Assembly: GCA_963665975.1 (NCBI GenBank)
Contig: OY762508.1
Span: forward strand, 1,674,001 to 1,738,000
From: G963665975 sp963665975
GTDB taxonomy: Bacteria; Bacteroidota; Rhodothermia; Rhodothermales; Bin80
Direction: 5' to 3'
Length of the DNA stretch: 64,000 bases
The first letter of the stretch is position 1. Each line of letters starts with the position of its first letter. The notes beneath the pieces were generated by a model that searched no databases, was not told the DNA's origin, and was given only the letters and a program-made list of their open reading frames with translations. Below, piece after piece: positions 17,829 through 27,908 of the stretch. The position numbers were made by a program, and so were the translations under genes.

Positions 17829-20798
17829 ATGCAGCTCAACATGCGCACAACACTGGAGAGAAAAATTCGTCAGCTGCTTCTGGCTACAGCCACGGCATCG
17901 GCCTGTGGCCTCGTTGGCGCTCCGCCACTCGTTGCGCAGAACGCCGATTCACTGGCGCTCGTTGCGCTCTATAGTGCGACCAGCGGCCAAGGCTGGACCA
18001 ACAGCGCGGGGTGGCTTTCCAGCCCGCTTGACTCCTGGCATGGTGTTACACTGGACAGCGGGCGCGTAACCGCTCTGGCGCTCCACAGCAATGGTCTCCG
18101 GCGCGCCCGCGAATCCCATGAAACAGGGGATGGAACTCTGCCACCCGAGATTGGCAACCTTGATGGCCTTCGCTCACTGAATCTGTCCGGCAACGAAATC
18201 CGCGGCACCCTTCCCGCAACGGTTGCTAGCCTGGAGGCCCTTCAATCTCTTCATCTGCAGAACAACCTGCTGACGGATCTACCCGATCTCAGTGCACCGG
18301 CCGGGCTCGTAAGCGTAGACGTACGCTTGAACTTCCTGACGTTCGAGGACCTGGAGCCTAACGTCGGGAAGCACTTTACGCTCGCCTATGCGCCGCAGCA
18401 TCTCGTTGAGGCTCGGCGCACCGTGACGGGCTTACTTGGCGAAACGGTTACGCTGCATGTGCCGGTGGGGGGCGCCAATAACCAATACCAGTGGTACAAG
18501 GACGGCACGGCCATTCCATTCGCCAATAGCGACTCGCTCGTTATTGCACAGATGTCCATGTCGGATGCTGGCACCTACCAACTGCACGTAACCAATACTC
18601 TGGTGACAGATCTGGTACTCTTGACCACTTCAACCACCGTCCGCTTCGACCAGCGATTCGCGTCACTGTGGCTGGACATCGGGGCATACCACCATGCGTA
18701 CGCTGCCTCCGGTGCCCGCCATGAAAGCAGTCCGAATCCCGCTGGCATGCAGTATCCGGCCATTCTGCGCTATTCCGGACACCTGCGCGCCAAGGCGTGG
18801 TGGGTTGGCGCCAGGAATTGGTCTGATTCGGCCGGCGTGGTCCATCCGTACTATGTGGTCCGCGTCGGCCCGCGCGCGTCGGGTGCGGGAATGGTATTTC
18901 CAGAGCAGCACCGGCTTGTCGGACGTTTTCCGGACACCGAGGTGCTCGTTGAAGGGCAACCTGCGGGTGGCAAGGAAGCAGTCCTTGACGCAGTCGATCC
19001 AGCGCTGCCCGCCGATCGCATGGTGCATACCATAACCCACACGGCCCTGGGCCTCACGGCTGAGCGCCGCGCCTACGCATTCACCAACGAGCTCCATGAC
19101 AATTATCACCTCATCACGTACGACTACTGCAACACGGGCAATATTGACGGAGACGCTGCCTTGGAGCTACCCGGACAGTCATTGGAGGCTGTCTGGCTTT
19201 TTCGAGCGCATCGTTACCGTGGCAGCGAGCAGGCGGCCCGTGTGTCAAGCCATGATCAGATTTGGGGGCGATATACCGTACACGACGTTGTAGGCGACGG
19301 CAACGCCTCTTATCCGGTCGACTTTACAGCGCAGTACGCGTGGTATGGCTTCGACATTCTGTCGACGCATAGGCTGGGGTACAGCAACCTTGGCTCTCCG
19401 CTTTTTACGGACCAGATTGAAGATCCCTCTGCGTCCGATTTGGTGGCGCCTGGCGACTCGGTGGGGCGCCTTACGGGCGCTACAATGATGGGCCGGGTCA
19501 CGCTGCATGCGGATGCAGCGTCGAATGATCCATCGTACGATCGGTCCCAGCCGCGGGTAATGGCGTGGATTGATAACGACGAGCAGCTCACCAACGATGG
19601 CGCCGCGCATGAGGAGTACTACGAGGACGGCATTCTGTCACGCGAAAACCCTGCACGCAACCCTGGCTGCACAAGCTGTTTTCTGCGGGCATGGCCGCAC
19701 TTTGCGGATCGGCGCCAGCCGGACGGCAGATTCTGGGATCCTGATGGCATGGACCTGTTTGCGGGCGGCTTTTCGCCGACTACGGCCTATGGACCTTATG
19801 ACATGCAGCCCGGCGAATGCGTCCGAATTGCCGTGGCCGAGGGAATAGCCGGCCTGTCATTTGATGCTGCCACCAAGATCGGGCGCCTGTACAAGCGCTC
19901 AGGGCCGCAGCGGGATGCGGTAGCCATTGCCTTTGATGCCAATGGAGATGGCGTGGTGAACTCCGAGGCCTTTGATTACACGCAGGTCTTTGTTGGCACC
20001 GAGATGCAGACAAAGAACCAGTGGGTGATGTCGGCGCGAGACTCGCTTTTCCAGACATTTTACCGGGCGCGTGACGTTTACGCGGCAAGCCAGGGCATGT
20101 CCACCTATCCCATCGTGGAGCCGCCGCGCGCACCTCTTCAGTTGGACATCCGAGGCGAAACAGATCAGGTTGCACTATCGTGGATACCTGCGTCCGGGGG
20201 GCCATCCGTGAGCGCATGGGAGGTATACCGCACCAAAGGATGGGTGGACAACCTGTTTGCCAGTGGCTGCCTTGATGACGATACAAGAATGTGCGGCTAC
20301 GAACATGTAGCCACGCTGCCTGCGATGCGCTCCATGTTTCATGACACCACTGCAGCACCCCATACGGGCTACTTCTATTATGTGCAGGCGGTAGGCACGC
20401 CACAGCCTGCCGATGACACGGCAATAGCCGGAACACCTGGTGGCAGGCCGCTGCGCAGCGGGCGATACCTGACCCAAACCTGGATACCCGTGTCGCTCAC
20501 GGGCACTACTGCTGCCCATCGCGAGTCGCCCGCAGCCGCCGTTACGCTGGCGCCGGTGGCGCCGAACCCCGCAAGAGACCAGGCCTCAATCCGTTTTTCT
20601 CTGCACGAGGCCTCGGAGGTAACACTGGCAGTCTATGACGCGCTGGGCAGGCGTGTTGCAATGCTCGTCAGTGGACGCCAAGAGGCTGGCAGCCATGAGG
20701 TAACCTTTGGAGCAGGGCGCTATGTTCCAGGCTTGTACGTGGTGGTTCTTACCCACCGCAAAGGAATCCTGCGCCGGTCACTGGTGCTAGTCCGGTAG
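17829..20798 (+). CDS. Large secreted LRR/Ig-like protein with type IX sorting domain
   Basis: About 989 residues. After a signal peptide (ending PPLVAQ) comes a leucine-rich repeat block (roughly 60-150: LPPEIGNLDGLRSLNLSGNEIRG, LQSLHLQNNLLTDLPDL split over repeats), an Ig-like segment (YQWYKDGTAIPFANSDSL, AGTYQLHV), a long middle part of unknown fold, a fibronectin-like stretch (ALSWIPASGGPSVSAWEVYR) and a ~75-residue C-terminal sorting domain (VAPNPARDQASIRFSL ... LGRRVAMLV ... PGLYVVVL), as in proteins exported by the type IX system. Starts ATG 17766, 17829 and 17841 are all in frame; the latter two fit the signal peptide better. Function unknown; likely surface-attached or secreted. Confidence 0.8.
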   Translation: MQLNMRTTLERKIRQLLLATATASACGLVGAPPLVAQNADSLALVALYSATSGQGWTNSAGWLSSPLDSWHGVTLDSGRVTALALHSNGLRRARESHETGDGTLPPEIGNLDGLRSLNLSGNEIRGTLPATVASLEALQSLHLQNNLLTDLPDLSAPAGLVSVDVRLNFLTFEDLEPNVGKHFTLAYAPQHLVEARRTVTGLLGETVTLHVPVGGANNQYQWYKDGTAIPFANSDSLVIAQMSMSDAGTYQLHVTNTLVTDLVLLTTSTTVRFDQRFASLWLDIGAYHHAYAASGARHESSPNPAGMQYPAILRYSGHLRAKAWWVGARNWSDSAGVVHPYYVVRVGPRASGAGMVFPEQHRLVGRFPDTEVLVEGQPAGGKEAVLDAVDPALPADRMVHTITHTALGLTAERRAYAFTNELHDNYHLITYDYCNTGNIDGDAALELPGQSLEAVWLFRAHRYRGSEQAARVSSHDQIWGRYTVHDVVGDGNASYPVDFTAQYAWYGFDILSTHRLGYSNLGSPLFTDQIEDPSASDLVAPGDSVGRLTGATMMGRVTLHADAASNDPSYDRSQPRVMAWIDNDEQLTNDGAAHEEYYEDGILSRENPARNPGCTSCFLRAWPHFADRRQPDGRFWDPDGMDLFAGGFSPTTAYGPYDMQPGECVRIAVAEGIAGLSFDAATKIGRLYKRSGPQRDAVAIAFDANGDGVVNSEAFDYTQVFVGTEMQTKNQWVMSARDSLFQTFYRARDVYAASQGMSTYPIVEPPRAPLQLDIRGETDQVALSWIPASGGPSVSAWEVYRTKGWVDNLFASGCLDDDTRMCGYEHVATLPAMRSMFHDTTAAPHTGYFYYVQAVGTPQPADDTAIAGTPGGRPLRSGRYLTQTWIPVSLTGTTAAHRESPAAAVTLAPVAPNPARDQASIRFSLHEASEVTLAVYDALGRRVAMLVSGRQEAGSHEVTFGAGRYVPGLYVVVLTHRKGILRRSLVLVR

Positions 20799-21046
20799 TT
20801 CATGTTTGCACGAAATAATTTCAAGGCTTTAAAAACAAGGCCTAGATTGTGTGCAGTAATGCGGCCATGCGGATCCGGGCCAAGGTATGCCCGTAGTAGC
20901 ATGCGGCACCTTCCGGTAATATCGGATTGATCGGCCATCTAGTACGTGCGCGCCTGCGAGGCCGTTCTAAATATTGCCTGAGGATTAATCCCTGATGCGC
21001 CCCGGCTGTCAAACTAGTCTTCTCCCCACGACCAAATAAGACAATC

Positions 21047-21772
21047 ATGAATCTCTCTCAGGTTGTTGAGAAGCTTCCTATTCTTCTGGCACTTATCGCC
21101 AGCCTTATCGTGGCAGGAAGCGCACAAGGCCAGACAACAGTCTCCATCCAGGCTGGCACCAGCTTCTCGAACTGGGGAGGAAGCGACATAAAGGAACAAG
21201 AAGACGAAGGATTGGACTATGGTTACCGCGCCGGCGTGGCCGTTCGGGCATCGGCTGTCCTGCCGCTTTCAGGCATCGCTGGCCTACAGGTCGGCGCGGC
21301 CTATGTGCAAAAGGGCACGTCTGCGCAGGGTGAAATCGTTGATGACGTCGGTTTTGCCGAATTTGATTTTACGGCCAATATGGGCTATCTCCAATTACCC
21401 GTGCTGCTGAGGATCACTCCAGAACTGGATGGTCCGCTGTCGCCCCGGTTTGCGGCGGGTCCTGTACTCTCCATTAACCTCAATTGCAGCTATAGCAGCA
21501 GCGCCAGTTTCACTATTACCAATCCCTATAGCGATGTGGATGTAAGCTTCGACGAATCTGAGTCGGGAGGATGTGATGATGACGAATTCGAATTGAAGAC
21601 GATTGCCTTCAGCGTAATGGTCGGGGTGGGAATAGACATCGCCGTGTCACAGTCCCTGTCACTGACGCTGGATGTCCTGTATGACTATGGCCTGACCTCC
21701 GTCTCAAAAAGTGACGATGTGAGAAATCGCACGTACGCGATCATGGCCGGAGTCGCCTTTCCGCTACGATAG
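21047..21772 (+). CDS. PorT-like outer-membrane beta-barrel protein
   Basis: A 241-residue exported protein with signal peptide (ending SAQGQ) and alternating-residue strands typical of small eight-stranded barrels of the PorT/OMP_b-brl family (VSIQAGTSFSNWGG at the N-terminus, YGYRAGVAVRAS, MGYLQLPVLLRI, FAAGPVLSIN, and a C-terminal strand ending AGVAFPLR). The middle carries an acidic loop with a Cys (ESESGGCDDDEFE). Such proteins are common in Bacteroidota; some belong to the type IX system, most are uncharacterised. It stands alone, 248 bases after the LRR/Ig gene and 90 bases before a dead IS630 copy. Confidence 0.75.
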   Translation: MNLSQVVEKLPILLALIASLIVAGSAQGQTTVSIQAGTSFSNWGGSDIKEQEDEGLDYGYRAGVAVRASAVLPLSGIAGLQVGAAYVQKGTSAQGEIVDDVGFAEFDFTANMGYLQLPVLLRITPELDGPLSPRFAAGPVLSINLNCSYSSSASFTITNPYSDVDVSFDESESGGCDDDEFELKTIAFSVMVGVGIDIAVSQSLSLTLDVLYDYGLTSVSKSDDVRNRTYAIMAGVAFPLR

Positions 21773-21862
21773 CTAATGTATTGTATCGAATAAGATATTG
21801 ATTATTTATCACAAGATGCTACCTTCTGTTCTATCGTACCTGTGGAATAAGAAGGAGGCATC

Positions 21863-22987
21863 ATGCGCGTAGCAGTTAAGATTCAGTTGTTGGAGGCCGA
21901 TCGCACCTGTTTGGAACAGTGGGCACGATCCCGGACCGTGTTGGTGCGGCAGCGGGAGCGGTCGCGCATGGTGCTGACGGCAGCGGACGGTAAGACGAAA
22001 TAAGGCGATTGCCGCAGAGTTGGGGGTTGACCAGAACAAGGTTGGACGCTGGCGGCGGCGCTACGTCGCCGAGGGACTCGATGGGATTGCGAAGGAGCGT
22101 CCACGCGGAGGCAACCACGGGGCAAGTGTTCCAAGGCGCAGGCGGCGCTTCGGAGCGAGGTGATCCGGTTGACGACGCAGACCGAGGCACCGGATGCAAC
22201 GCACTGGTCCTGTCGATCGATGGCGCGCGCAGCGGGTACCATGCACACCTTCGTGCACCGGGTGTGGCAGTCGAGCGGGTTGAAGTCGCACTTGGTGCGT
22301 ACCTTCAGGTGAGCACCGACCCGCACTTCGAGGAGAAGCTCCAGGACGTGATTGTACCTGAACCCGCCGGGGAATGCGCCGGTTTTCAGCATTGATGAGA
22401 AGAGTTCGATTTGGGCACTGGATCGCACCCAGCCGGGCTCGCTGCTATAGAAGGGTCGCTGTGGAACCATGACGCACGACTACAAGCGCTACAGCACCAC
22501 ATCGCTTTTCGTCGCGCTGGAGCTGGCCTCGGGGAAGGTGGTCGGCAAGACATACAAGCGTCATAGCCACCAGGAGGTGGTAAGGTTTCTCCGTCAGGTG
22601 GAGAAGGCCGTACCGAAGGAGCAAGATATCCACATCATTCTGGACAACTACGCGACCCACAAGCATGCTACGGTCATGGACTGGATCGAGCGGCTGAAAC
22701 GCATCTTTCTCCACGTTACGCCGACCAGCGCATCCTGGCTGAACTTGGTCGAGCGGTTCTACCGCACGCTGACCGAGAAGCAGATCCACCGTGGGGTCCC
22801 TTATTCCGCGCAGGATTTCGAGCGGTGCCTCAAGGACTACCTTGAGACCTACAATGAGAACCCCCGGCCCTTGGCCTGGACGAAGTCTGCAGGCGAGATT
22901 CTCGAGAAGGTGGGACGGGCCAGGCAGGCGCTGGCGCCGTTTCGACATGATCAATGTTATGCTCAGGACACTACGTACCGGACTTGA
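21863..22987 (+). pseudogene. IS630 family transposase, disrupted
   Basis: Three readable pieces in order: an N-terminal helix-turn-helix part (MRVAVKIQLLEADRTCLEQW..., then after a frameshift RRIAAELGVDQNKVGRWRRR), a middle piece containing the first catalytic Asp (VFSIDEKSSIWALDR), and from 22469 the C-terminal part with HIILDNYATHKHATV and LNLVERFYRTLTEKQ, which supply the second Asp and the Glu of the DDE triad. An in-frame TAG at 22448 and at least two frameshifts break it. AAGGAGG precedes ATG 21863. Clear terminal inverted repeats were not found, so element ends are uncertain. Confidence 0.8.
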
Positions 22988-23083
22988 CACAGTATCTCTT
23001 CTGACAGTAACGCTGTGACACAGTGCTCCGTTATGCCGATGCGTTACGCACACATTTGCTTCACCCGACACTTCTATAACGCC

Positions 23084-23623
23084 ATGTCACCCAACGCCCG
23101 TATATGCCTCGTGTTTTCCGCACTGATCCTCGCAGGTTGCGGATCGTCTATCGTTCCTATCAGTGAAGTTGGTGATGTGCCAGTGGACAACAGTCTTGTT
23201 GGCGTCTGGAGAGATCTCGATCCAGAGAGTTCTGCTGAATTTCTCGTGCTCAAATGGGACGAGAAAAATTATTACGTAGAGCTGCGGATGGAACCTGGAT
23301 TGCCGGAAGACGAAATCGAGCGATTTCGCGCCTACACCAGCGTGGTGGAAGGGACGAACTTCCTGAACCTGTTGTATCTCGCCGAATCGGAGGAAGATCG
23401 CTTGTATAGCTTCCTGACCTATGCGCTCAGCAGCGACGACACGCTGCGCATCGGGGAGCTGAACGATGTGGCCGATCAGAATCTTAGCGACTTCACCTCT
23501 TCTACAGACCTGCGCGCTTTTGTGCGCGCCAACGTGGATAACGATCAGTTCTACGGACCCGTGTCCCTGTGGGCGAAGGTTGGCGACGACAAGCAAGATT
23601 CGAGCCATGAACAACGCCAATAA
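23084..23623 (+). CDS. Hypothetical lipoprotein
   Basis: A 179-residue protein with signal peptide and lipobox (LILAGCGSS). The mature part includes VGVWRDLDPESSAEFLVLKW and NYYVELRMEPGLPEDE, resembling small bacterial lipoproteins with a lipocalin-like or META-type beta fold, but I do not recognise a named family. ATG 23084 puts the signal peptide at the N-terminus; the open frame begins at 23015. It lies between the dead IS630 copy and the haem operon with 339 bases before hemA, so it is probably monocistronic. Confidence 0.65.
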   Translation: MSPNARICLVFSALILAGCGSSIVPISEVGDVPVDNSLVGVWRDLDPESSAEFLVLKWDEKNYYVELRMEPGLPEDEIERFRAYTSVVEGTNFLNLLYLAESEEDRLYSFLTYALSSDDTLRIGELNDVADQNLSDFTSSTDLRAFVRANVDNDQFYGPVSLWAKVGDDKQDSSHEQRQ

Positions 23624-23962
23624 TTGGTGAGGTGGGCGCAATAGTAAAATCGCCGATGCCTCGGGCCATCCGATCATCCCTGGCAGCACCTCAACGTGCT
23701 CACGCGGACTCTTTGGCCCGGTACAATGTCAATCAGCCTCTCAAGCCCTGATCTACTGTTTCCTTCAAACGGGACAGTTTTTCCTATGTAATCTGCGCAG
23801 GATCAGCTGCCATGTTCTCCTCGCCTGCACATGCAGCGTGGAAGAAATGCATAGTTTTGTGTAGATTTGCGTAACTATTCGTGATGATTCGGCGTTTGTC
23901 AATTCTGCGCCTTTTCTTTCGCTGTTTGACTCAGCACACGACAGTCCGCGCATATTCACGCT
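23624..23962. other. Leader region of the haem operon
   Basis: These 339 bases hold no gene. The promoter for the nine-gene hem operon should be here. Two weak candidates are visible: tagatttg at 23862-23869, matching the Bacteroidota -7 form TAnnTTTG but without a good -33 partner, and ttgact with catatt 19 bases on, whose second box ends only about 7 bases before ATG 23963. Neither is convincing. A ccaataattgg mini-palindrome near 23619 is too short to call a terminator. Confidence 0.3.
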
Positions 23963-25219
23963 ATGGCTACGTTTCCGCAGGTCGGATGTCTGGGCGTCAG
24001 CTTTCACGCTGCGCATGTTGCCGTGCGTGAGCGTCTGGTCTTCCCTCCCGCAGCCATTGAACGCACGCTGCGTAAGGGTAAACAAACAGGCCGGTTCGAG
24101 GGATTCGTCATTCTCTCCACCTGCAACCGGGTTGAATTCTACGCCCACCTGCCAGGCCGGGATGTGTGTGGCGCTATTGTCGACCTTCTTCAGAAGGCGG
24201 ACGTAGATCTTGATGAGGTCTGGCCGTATTTCTACCAGTACGAATCCATTGACGCTGCCCGGCACCTCTGCCGTGTGGCGGCCGGTCTCGACTCCATGGT
24301 CCTGGGAGAACCACAGATCCTTGGCCAGGTCGGCGCCGCGTTCCGGCAGGCCGAAGCACATGGGCTGGCCAGCAGGGAACTGGCAACGATGTTTCAAGCC
24401 GCCATGCGGGTTGGCAAGCGGGCACGCGCGGAGACAGCCCTCAACCGCAATCCTGCCAGCGTGGCCTCGGTGGCCGTTGACCTCGCCCAGCGAATCGCTG
24501 GCCCGATGGACGCCCTTCGCGCCACGGTCATCGGCGCGGGTGAAATGGGAAGGCTTGTTGCCAAGATCCTCCAGTCCCATAGCGTAGGCCAACTTACGAT
24601 CCTTAATCGGAACGAAGCAGTCCCCTTCGCCGACCGGATGGGCTGCCAAGCGCGCCCTCTATCTGAACTTTCCCACCAACTCGCTGAGACCGACCTGGTT
24701 ATCAGCACCACCAAGGCCAACCGTCTGCTCATTGAGGAACAGCATGTGCGGGATCATTCCCTTGTGCTCATCGATCTAGCCGTGCCGCGCGATATTGATC
24801 CCGCCGTGGCGGGATTGCCCGGCATTCGTCTCTTCGATATGGATGACTTGCGCGCAGGTGTGGATGCCTCGCTGAATGAGCGCCGACGCGAAATTCCAAT
24901 GGTCGAGCAGATCATTGAAGAAGAACTGGACCAGCTGCAATTGCGGCTGCGCGCCATGACCGTAGAGCCTGTCATCGCCGGACTGCGACAAAAGGCGGAG
25001 AGTATTCGGCAGCAGGAGCTGGATCGCGCACTGGGAGCCATGGGCGCATTGAGCCCCGGGGCTGAGGAGCAGCTACGCCACTTTTCGCGCACGCTCGTCA
25101 ACAAGCTGCTTCATGATCCTACACGCCGCCTGCGCCAGGGGGCGACTGGTGACAACTCCGAGCAGTACACCGCATTGGTTCGCTCGCTTTTTGCGCTGCA
25201 AGAGGGTGCTTCGGCATGA
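23963..25219 (+). CDS. hemA: Glutamyl-tRNA reductase
   Basis: First committed enzyme of C5 haem synthesis: reduces glutamyl-tRNA(Glu) with NADPH to glutamate-1-semialdehyde. The 418-residue protein has the catalytic Cys54 in STCNRVE, the conserved GLDSMVLGEPQILGQV block, an NADPH-binding GAGEMGRL motif, and the C-terminal dimerisation helix ending NKLLHDPTRRLR. Length fits the family. It heads the operon; its stop overlaps the hemC start by 4 bases (ATGA). Presence of HemA and HemL shows the C5, not the glycine-succinyl-CoA, route. Confidence 0.96.
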   Translation: MATFPQVGCLGVSFHAAHVAVRERLVFPPAAIERTLRKGKQTGRFEGFVILSTCNRVEFYAHLPGRDVCGAIVDLLQKADVDLDEVWPYFYQYESIDAARHLCRVAAGLDSMVLGEPQILGQVGAAFRQAEAHGLASRELATMFQAAMRVGKRARAETALNRNPASVASVAVDLAQRIAGPMDALRATVIGAGEMGRLVAKILQSHSVGQLTILNRNEAVPFADRMGCQARPLSELSHQLAETDLVISTTKANRLLIEEQHVRDHSLVLIDLAVPRDIDPAVAGLPGIRLFDMDDLRAGVDASLNERRREIPMVEQIIEEELDQLQLRLRAMTVEPVIAGLRQKAESIRQQELDRALGAMGALSPGAEEQLRHFSRTLVNKLLHDPTRRLRQGATGDNSEQYTALVRSLFALQEGASA

Positions 25220-26133
25220 ATTACGGTGTCGTGAGGGCCGGGACAAGAACATCACGGCTGGCGACCGCACAAACGAATCATGTACTGGAGGCTCTGACGC
25301 TATTGTGGCCAGAGTTGGGCACAATCATTGAGCCCTACGAAACGCGCGGCGACCGCGCATTGGGTGCACTGCAGTCGCTGCCGGGTGGCAAGGGTCTTTT
25401 TACTTCCGCGCTCGAAGACGCCCTCCGCGCGGGGAACATTGACATTGCCGTCCATTCACTCAAGGACTTACCCACAGAACCTGCGGCCGACCTCGTTGTC
25501 GGAGCCATTTTGGGTCGCAAGACGGCCCAGGATGTGCTCGTGGCAACCGAACCCTGGACAATCGACTCCCTTCCTGAAGGGGCATCCATAGGTACCGGAA
25601 GTCGTCGACGCGCTGCCCAACTGCTCCATTACCGGCGCGACCTGGCGATTACGCCACTGCGCGGCAACGTAGACACGCGCATACAAAAAATGACAGACGG
25701 AGCTGTCGATGCCATCGTGCTTGCTGCCGCGGGATTGCAACGTCTGGGCCTGGACGATCGGATTTCCTCGTATCTGCCCTTTAGCGTGATGCTCCCAGCA
25801 CCTGGGCAAGGTGCCCTGGCCGTTCAATGCAGAGCCGATGATGACGACATGCTTTCGCTTCTTGCATCCATAGACTGTCCGGATACTCGCTCCGCGACCA
25901 CCGCGGAACGCATATTTCTGCAAGCCTTGGGCGGCGGATGCATGACTCCGGTGGCGGCGTACGCGCGACGTGTTGACAATGGCATGCTCACCATGGGCGC
26001 CCTCGTGGCCACTCCTGATGGAAGGCGGGTGATCACTGCGGATGGCGAAGGGAAGGATCCCTGCGCGCTGGGCCAAGTCCTGGCCAATGACGCCTTGCAG
26101 CAGGGTGCTGCGGAGGTGCTGCGCCATGCATAG
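25216..26133 (+). CDS. hemC: Hydroxymethylbilane synthase (porphobilinogen deaminase)
   Basis: Joins four porphobilinogen molecules into the linear tetrapyrrole hydroxymethylbilane. The 305-residue protein has VRAGTRTSRLATAQT at the N-terminus, IDIAVHSLKDLPTE (residues 75-88, including the catalytic Asp region) and Cys242 in GGGCMTPV, which should carry the dipyrromethane cofactor. It overlaps hemA by 4 bases and hemD by 8, pointing to translational coupling. Confidence 0.96.
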   Translation: MNYGVVRAGTRTSRLATAQTNHVLEALTLLWPELGTIIEPYETRGDRALGALQSLPGGKGLFTSALEDALRAGNIDIAVHSLKDLPTEPAADLVVGAILGRKTAQDVLVATEPWTIDSLPEGASIGTGSRRRAAQLLHYRRDLAITPLRGNVDTRIQKMTDGAVDAIVLAAAGLQRLGLDDRISSYLPFSVMLPAPGQGALAVQCRADDDDMLSLLASIDCPDTRSATTAERIFLQALGGGCMTPVAAYARRVDNGMLTMGALVATPDGRRVITADGEGKDPCALGQVLANDALQQGAAEVLRHA

Positions 26134-26881
26134 TCCCTTACGGGGTAGACGCGTCGTCGTAACCAGGCCGCAGGCGCAGGCATCGGGCTTCTGCGCCATG
26201 CTGTCCGCTGCAGGCGCCATTCCGATCCGATTTCCCACCATCCGTATTGTGCCGATGCCGGACATGACGGCGCTGGACCATGCGCTGGGTCGCCTTGGCA
26301 AGTATGACTGGGTCATCTTCACGAGCATAAATGGCGTAGCCTATACGTTTGATCGGCTTGCCATGCCGCTGCCCGCGTCCCTGCGCGTGGCGGCCATAGG
26401 TCCAGCCACCGAACGCGCGCTTGCGCAGCACGAGGTCGCATGCGACTTTGTGCCATCGGAGTTTATTGCTGACCGCATTGCTGATGGGCTGGGACCCGTT
26501 GCCGGCATGCACATCCTGCTGCTGCGAGCAGAGGCGGCTCGCAAGACACTGGCCGAACAGCTGTCTGCAGGCGGCGCGCATGTGGATGATATCTCTGTGT
26601 ATCGCACGGTTGCCGATCGCCCGCCTCCTGCGGCCTTTCGCGCACTGGAGGCTGGCGTAGATGCAATCACGTTCACGAGTTCGTCTACGGCGCAGTATTT
26701 TGCGGCGCTGCCGGAAACAGGCAGATTAGGAAACAGTGCTCCCCTGGTAGCTTGTATAGGGCCCATTACAGCTATGACAGCACGCAGACTGGGTTACACG
26801 GTGGACATCGTTGCCACGGACTACACCACCGATGGTCTCGTGCGCGCACTGGCAGAGCACTATGCAAACCTGATCCGGTGA
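26126..26881 (+). CDS. hemD: Uroporphyrinogen-III synthase
   Basis: Closes hydroxymethylbilane with inversion of ring D to uroporphyrinogen III. HemD is poorly conserved, but the 251-residue protein shows the expected RRVVVTRPQAQA start, DWVIFTSINGV, a middle LLLRAEAARKTLAEQL, DDISVYRTV and DAITFTSSSTAQYF. I chose ATG 26126 because it starts exactly at this family's N-terminus and overlaps hemC by 8 bases. The open frame runs up to 26042, adding 28 residues of shadow sequence from hemC. Its stop TGA is adjacent to the next gene. Confidence 0.88.
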   Translation: MHSPLRGRRVVVTRPQAQASGFCAMLSAAGAIPIRFPTIRIVPMPDMTALDHALGRLGKYDWVIFTSINGVAYTFDRLAMPLPASLRVAAIGPATERALAQHEVACDFVPSEFIADRIADGLGPVAGMHILLLRAEAARKTLAEQLSAGGAHVDDISVYRTVADRPPPAAFRALEAGVDAITFTSSSTAQYFAALPETGRLGNSAPLVACIGPITAMTARRLGYTVDIVATDYTTDGLVRALAEHYANLIR

Positions 26882-26907
26882 ATTTGGCGTACCCTCCGGG
26901 ACATAAC

Positions 26908-27885
26908 ATGGCCATCCGGCCGCGCCGACTGCGTCATACGCCGGCGCTGCGGCGCCTTGCGCGCGAGACGCGCCTGTCGCCGGACGCGTTCATCTATCCG
27001 ATATTCGTACGTCAGGGAGTATCCGTGCGAGAGGATATTTCTTCAATGCCCGGCATTGCGCGGCTTAGCGTGGATATAGCTGTTCGTGAGGCGCAAGTCG
27101 CCGTTGCGCTCGGTATTCCAGCCGTTTTGCTGTTTGGCATTCCTGCAAGCAAGAATCCGCTGGGAACGCGGAGTTTCGCTCCTGATGGCATCGTGCAGAC
27201 GGCTGTGCGCGCAATCAAGGACGCTCTCCCGGAGCTTGCTGTCATCACGGATGTATGCCTCTGCGCCTACACGGATCACGGGCATTGTGGTCTGCTATCC
27301 GACACCGGTGAGGTGCTTAATGACGACACGCTGGCCGTGCTTGGCCGCATCGCCAGCTCCCATGCGGAAGCTGGAGCCGACATCGTCGCACCAAGCGGCA
27401 TGATGGATGGAATGGTGGCAGCCGTTCGCCATGCGCTGGACGGGGATGGGCACACTGCCGTTTCGATTCTGTCGTACAGCGTCAAGTATGCCTCCAATTT
27501 CTACGGGCCCTTCCGTGATGCGGGAGGCGGCGTCCCCCGGTTCGGCGATCGTAAGACCCACCAGATGGATCCAGCCAACACGCGGGAGGCCCTGCGGGAG
27601 GTCGCGCTGGACGTAGAGCAGGGTGCGGATATGTTGATGGTCAAGCCTGCACTAGCCTATCTTGATGTCATTCACCGCGTACGGCAGGCATACCCAATCC
27701 TTCCACTTGCGGCCTACAATGTAAGCGGCGAGTACGCCATGCTGAAGGCGGCCGCGGCGAGCGGTTATCTGGACGAGCGGCGCGCCACGCTGGAAGCGCT
27801 CGGAAGCATGGTTCGAGCGGGAGCCGACCTGGTTATCACCTACCATGCCCTTGAAGCCGCACGCTGGATTCGGGACATCTCCTGA
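26908..27885 (+). CDS. hemB: Delta-aminolevulinic acid dehydratase, zinc type
   Basis: Condenses two 5-aminolevulinate molecules into porphobilinogen. The 325-residue protein has the Schiff-base lysines K193 (SVKYASNFYGPFRDA) and K246 (MLMVKPALAYLD). The metal loop reads DVCLCAYTDHGHCG, with Cys117, Cys119 and Cys127, so it belongs to the zinc-dependent class, not the Mg class with Asp/Ala at these sites. I use ATG 26908; an in-frame GTG at 26878 overlapping the hemD stop would add ten residues, while upstream codons to 26752 are hemD shadow. Confidence 0.95.
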   Translation: MAIRPRRLRHTPALRRLARETRLSPDAFIYPIFVRQGVSVREDISSMPGIARLSVDIAVREAQVAVALGIPAVLLFGIPASKNPLGTRSFAPDGIVQTAVRAIKDALPELAVITDVCLCAYTDHGHCGLLSDTGEVLNDDTLAVLGRIASSHAEAGADIVAPSGMMDGMVAAVRHALDGDGHTAVSILSYSVKYASNFYGPFRDAGGGVPRFGDRKTHQMDPANTREALREVALDVEQGADMLMVKPALAYLDVIHRVRQAYPILPLAAYNVSGEYAMLKAAAASGYLDERRATLEALGSMVRAGADLVITYHALEAARWIRDIS

Positions 27886-27908
27886 CCACTGACGCATAAC
27901 GAGTTCGC

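Noticed and set aside
22469..22987. Apparent intact 172-residue transposase gene
   Set aside because: It is only the C-terminal part of a broken IS630 transposase; an in-frame TAG at 22448 separates it from the first catalytic Asp region.
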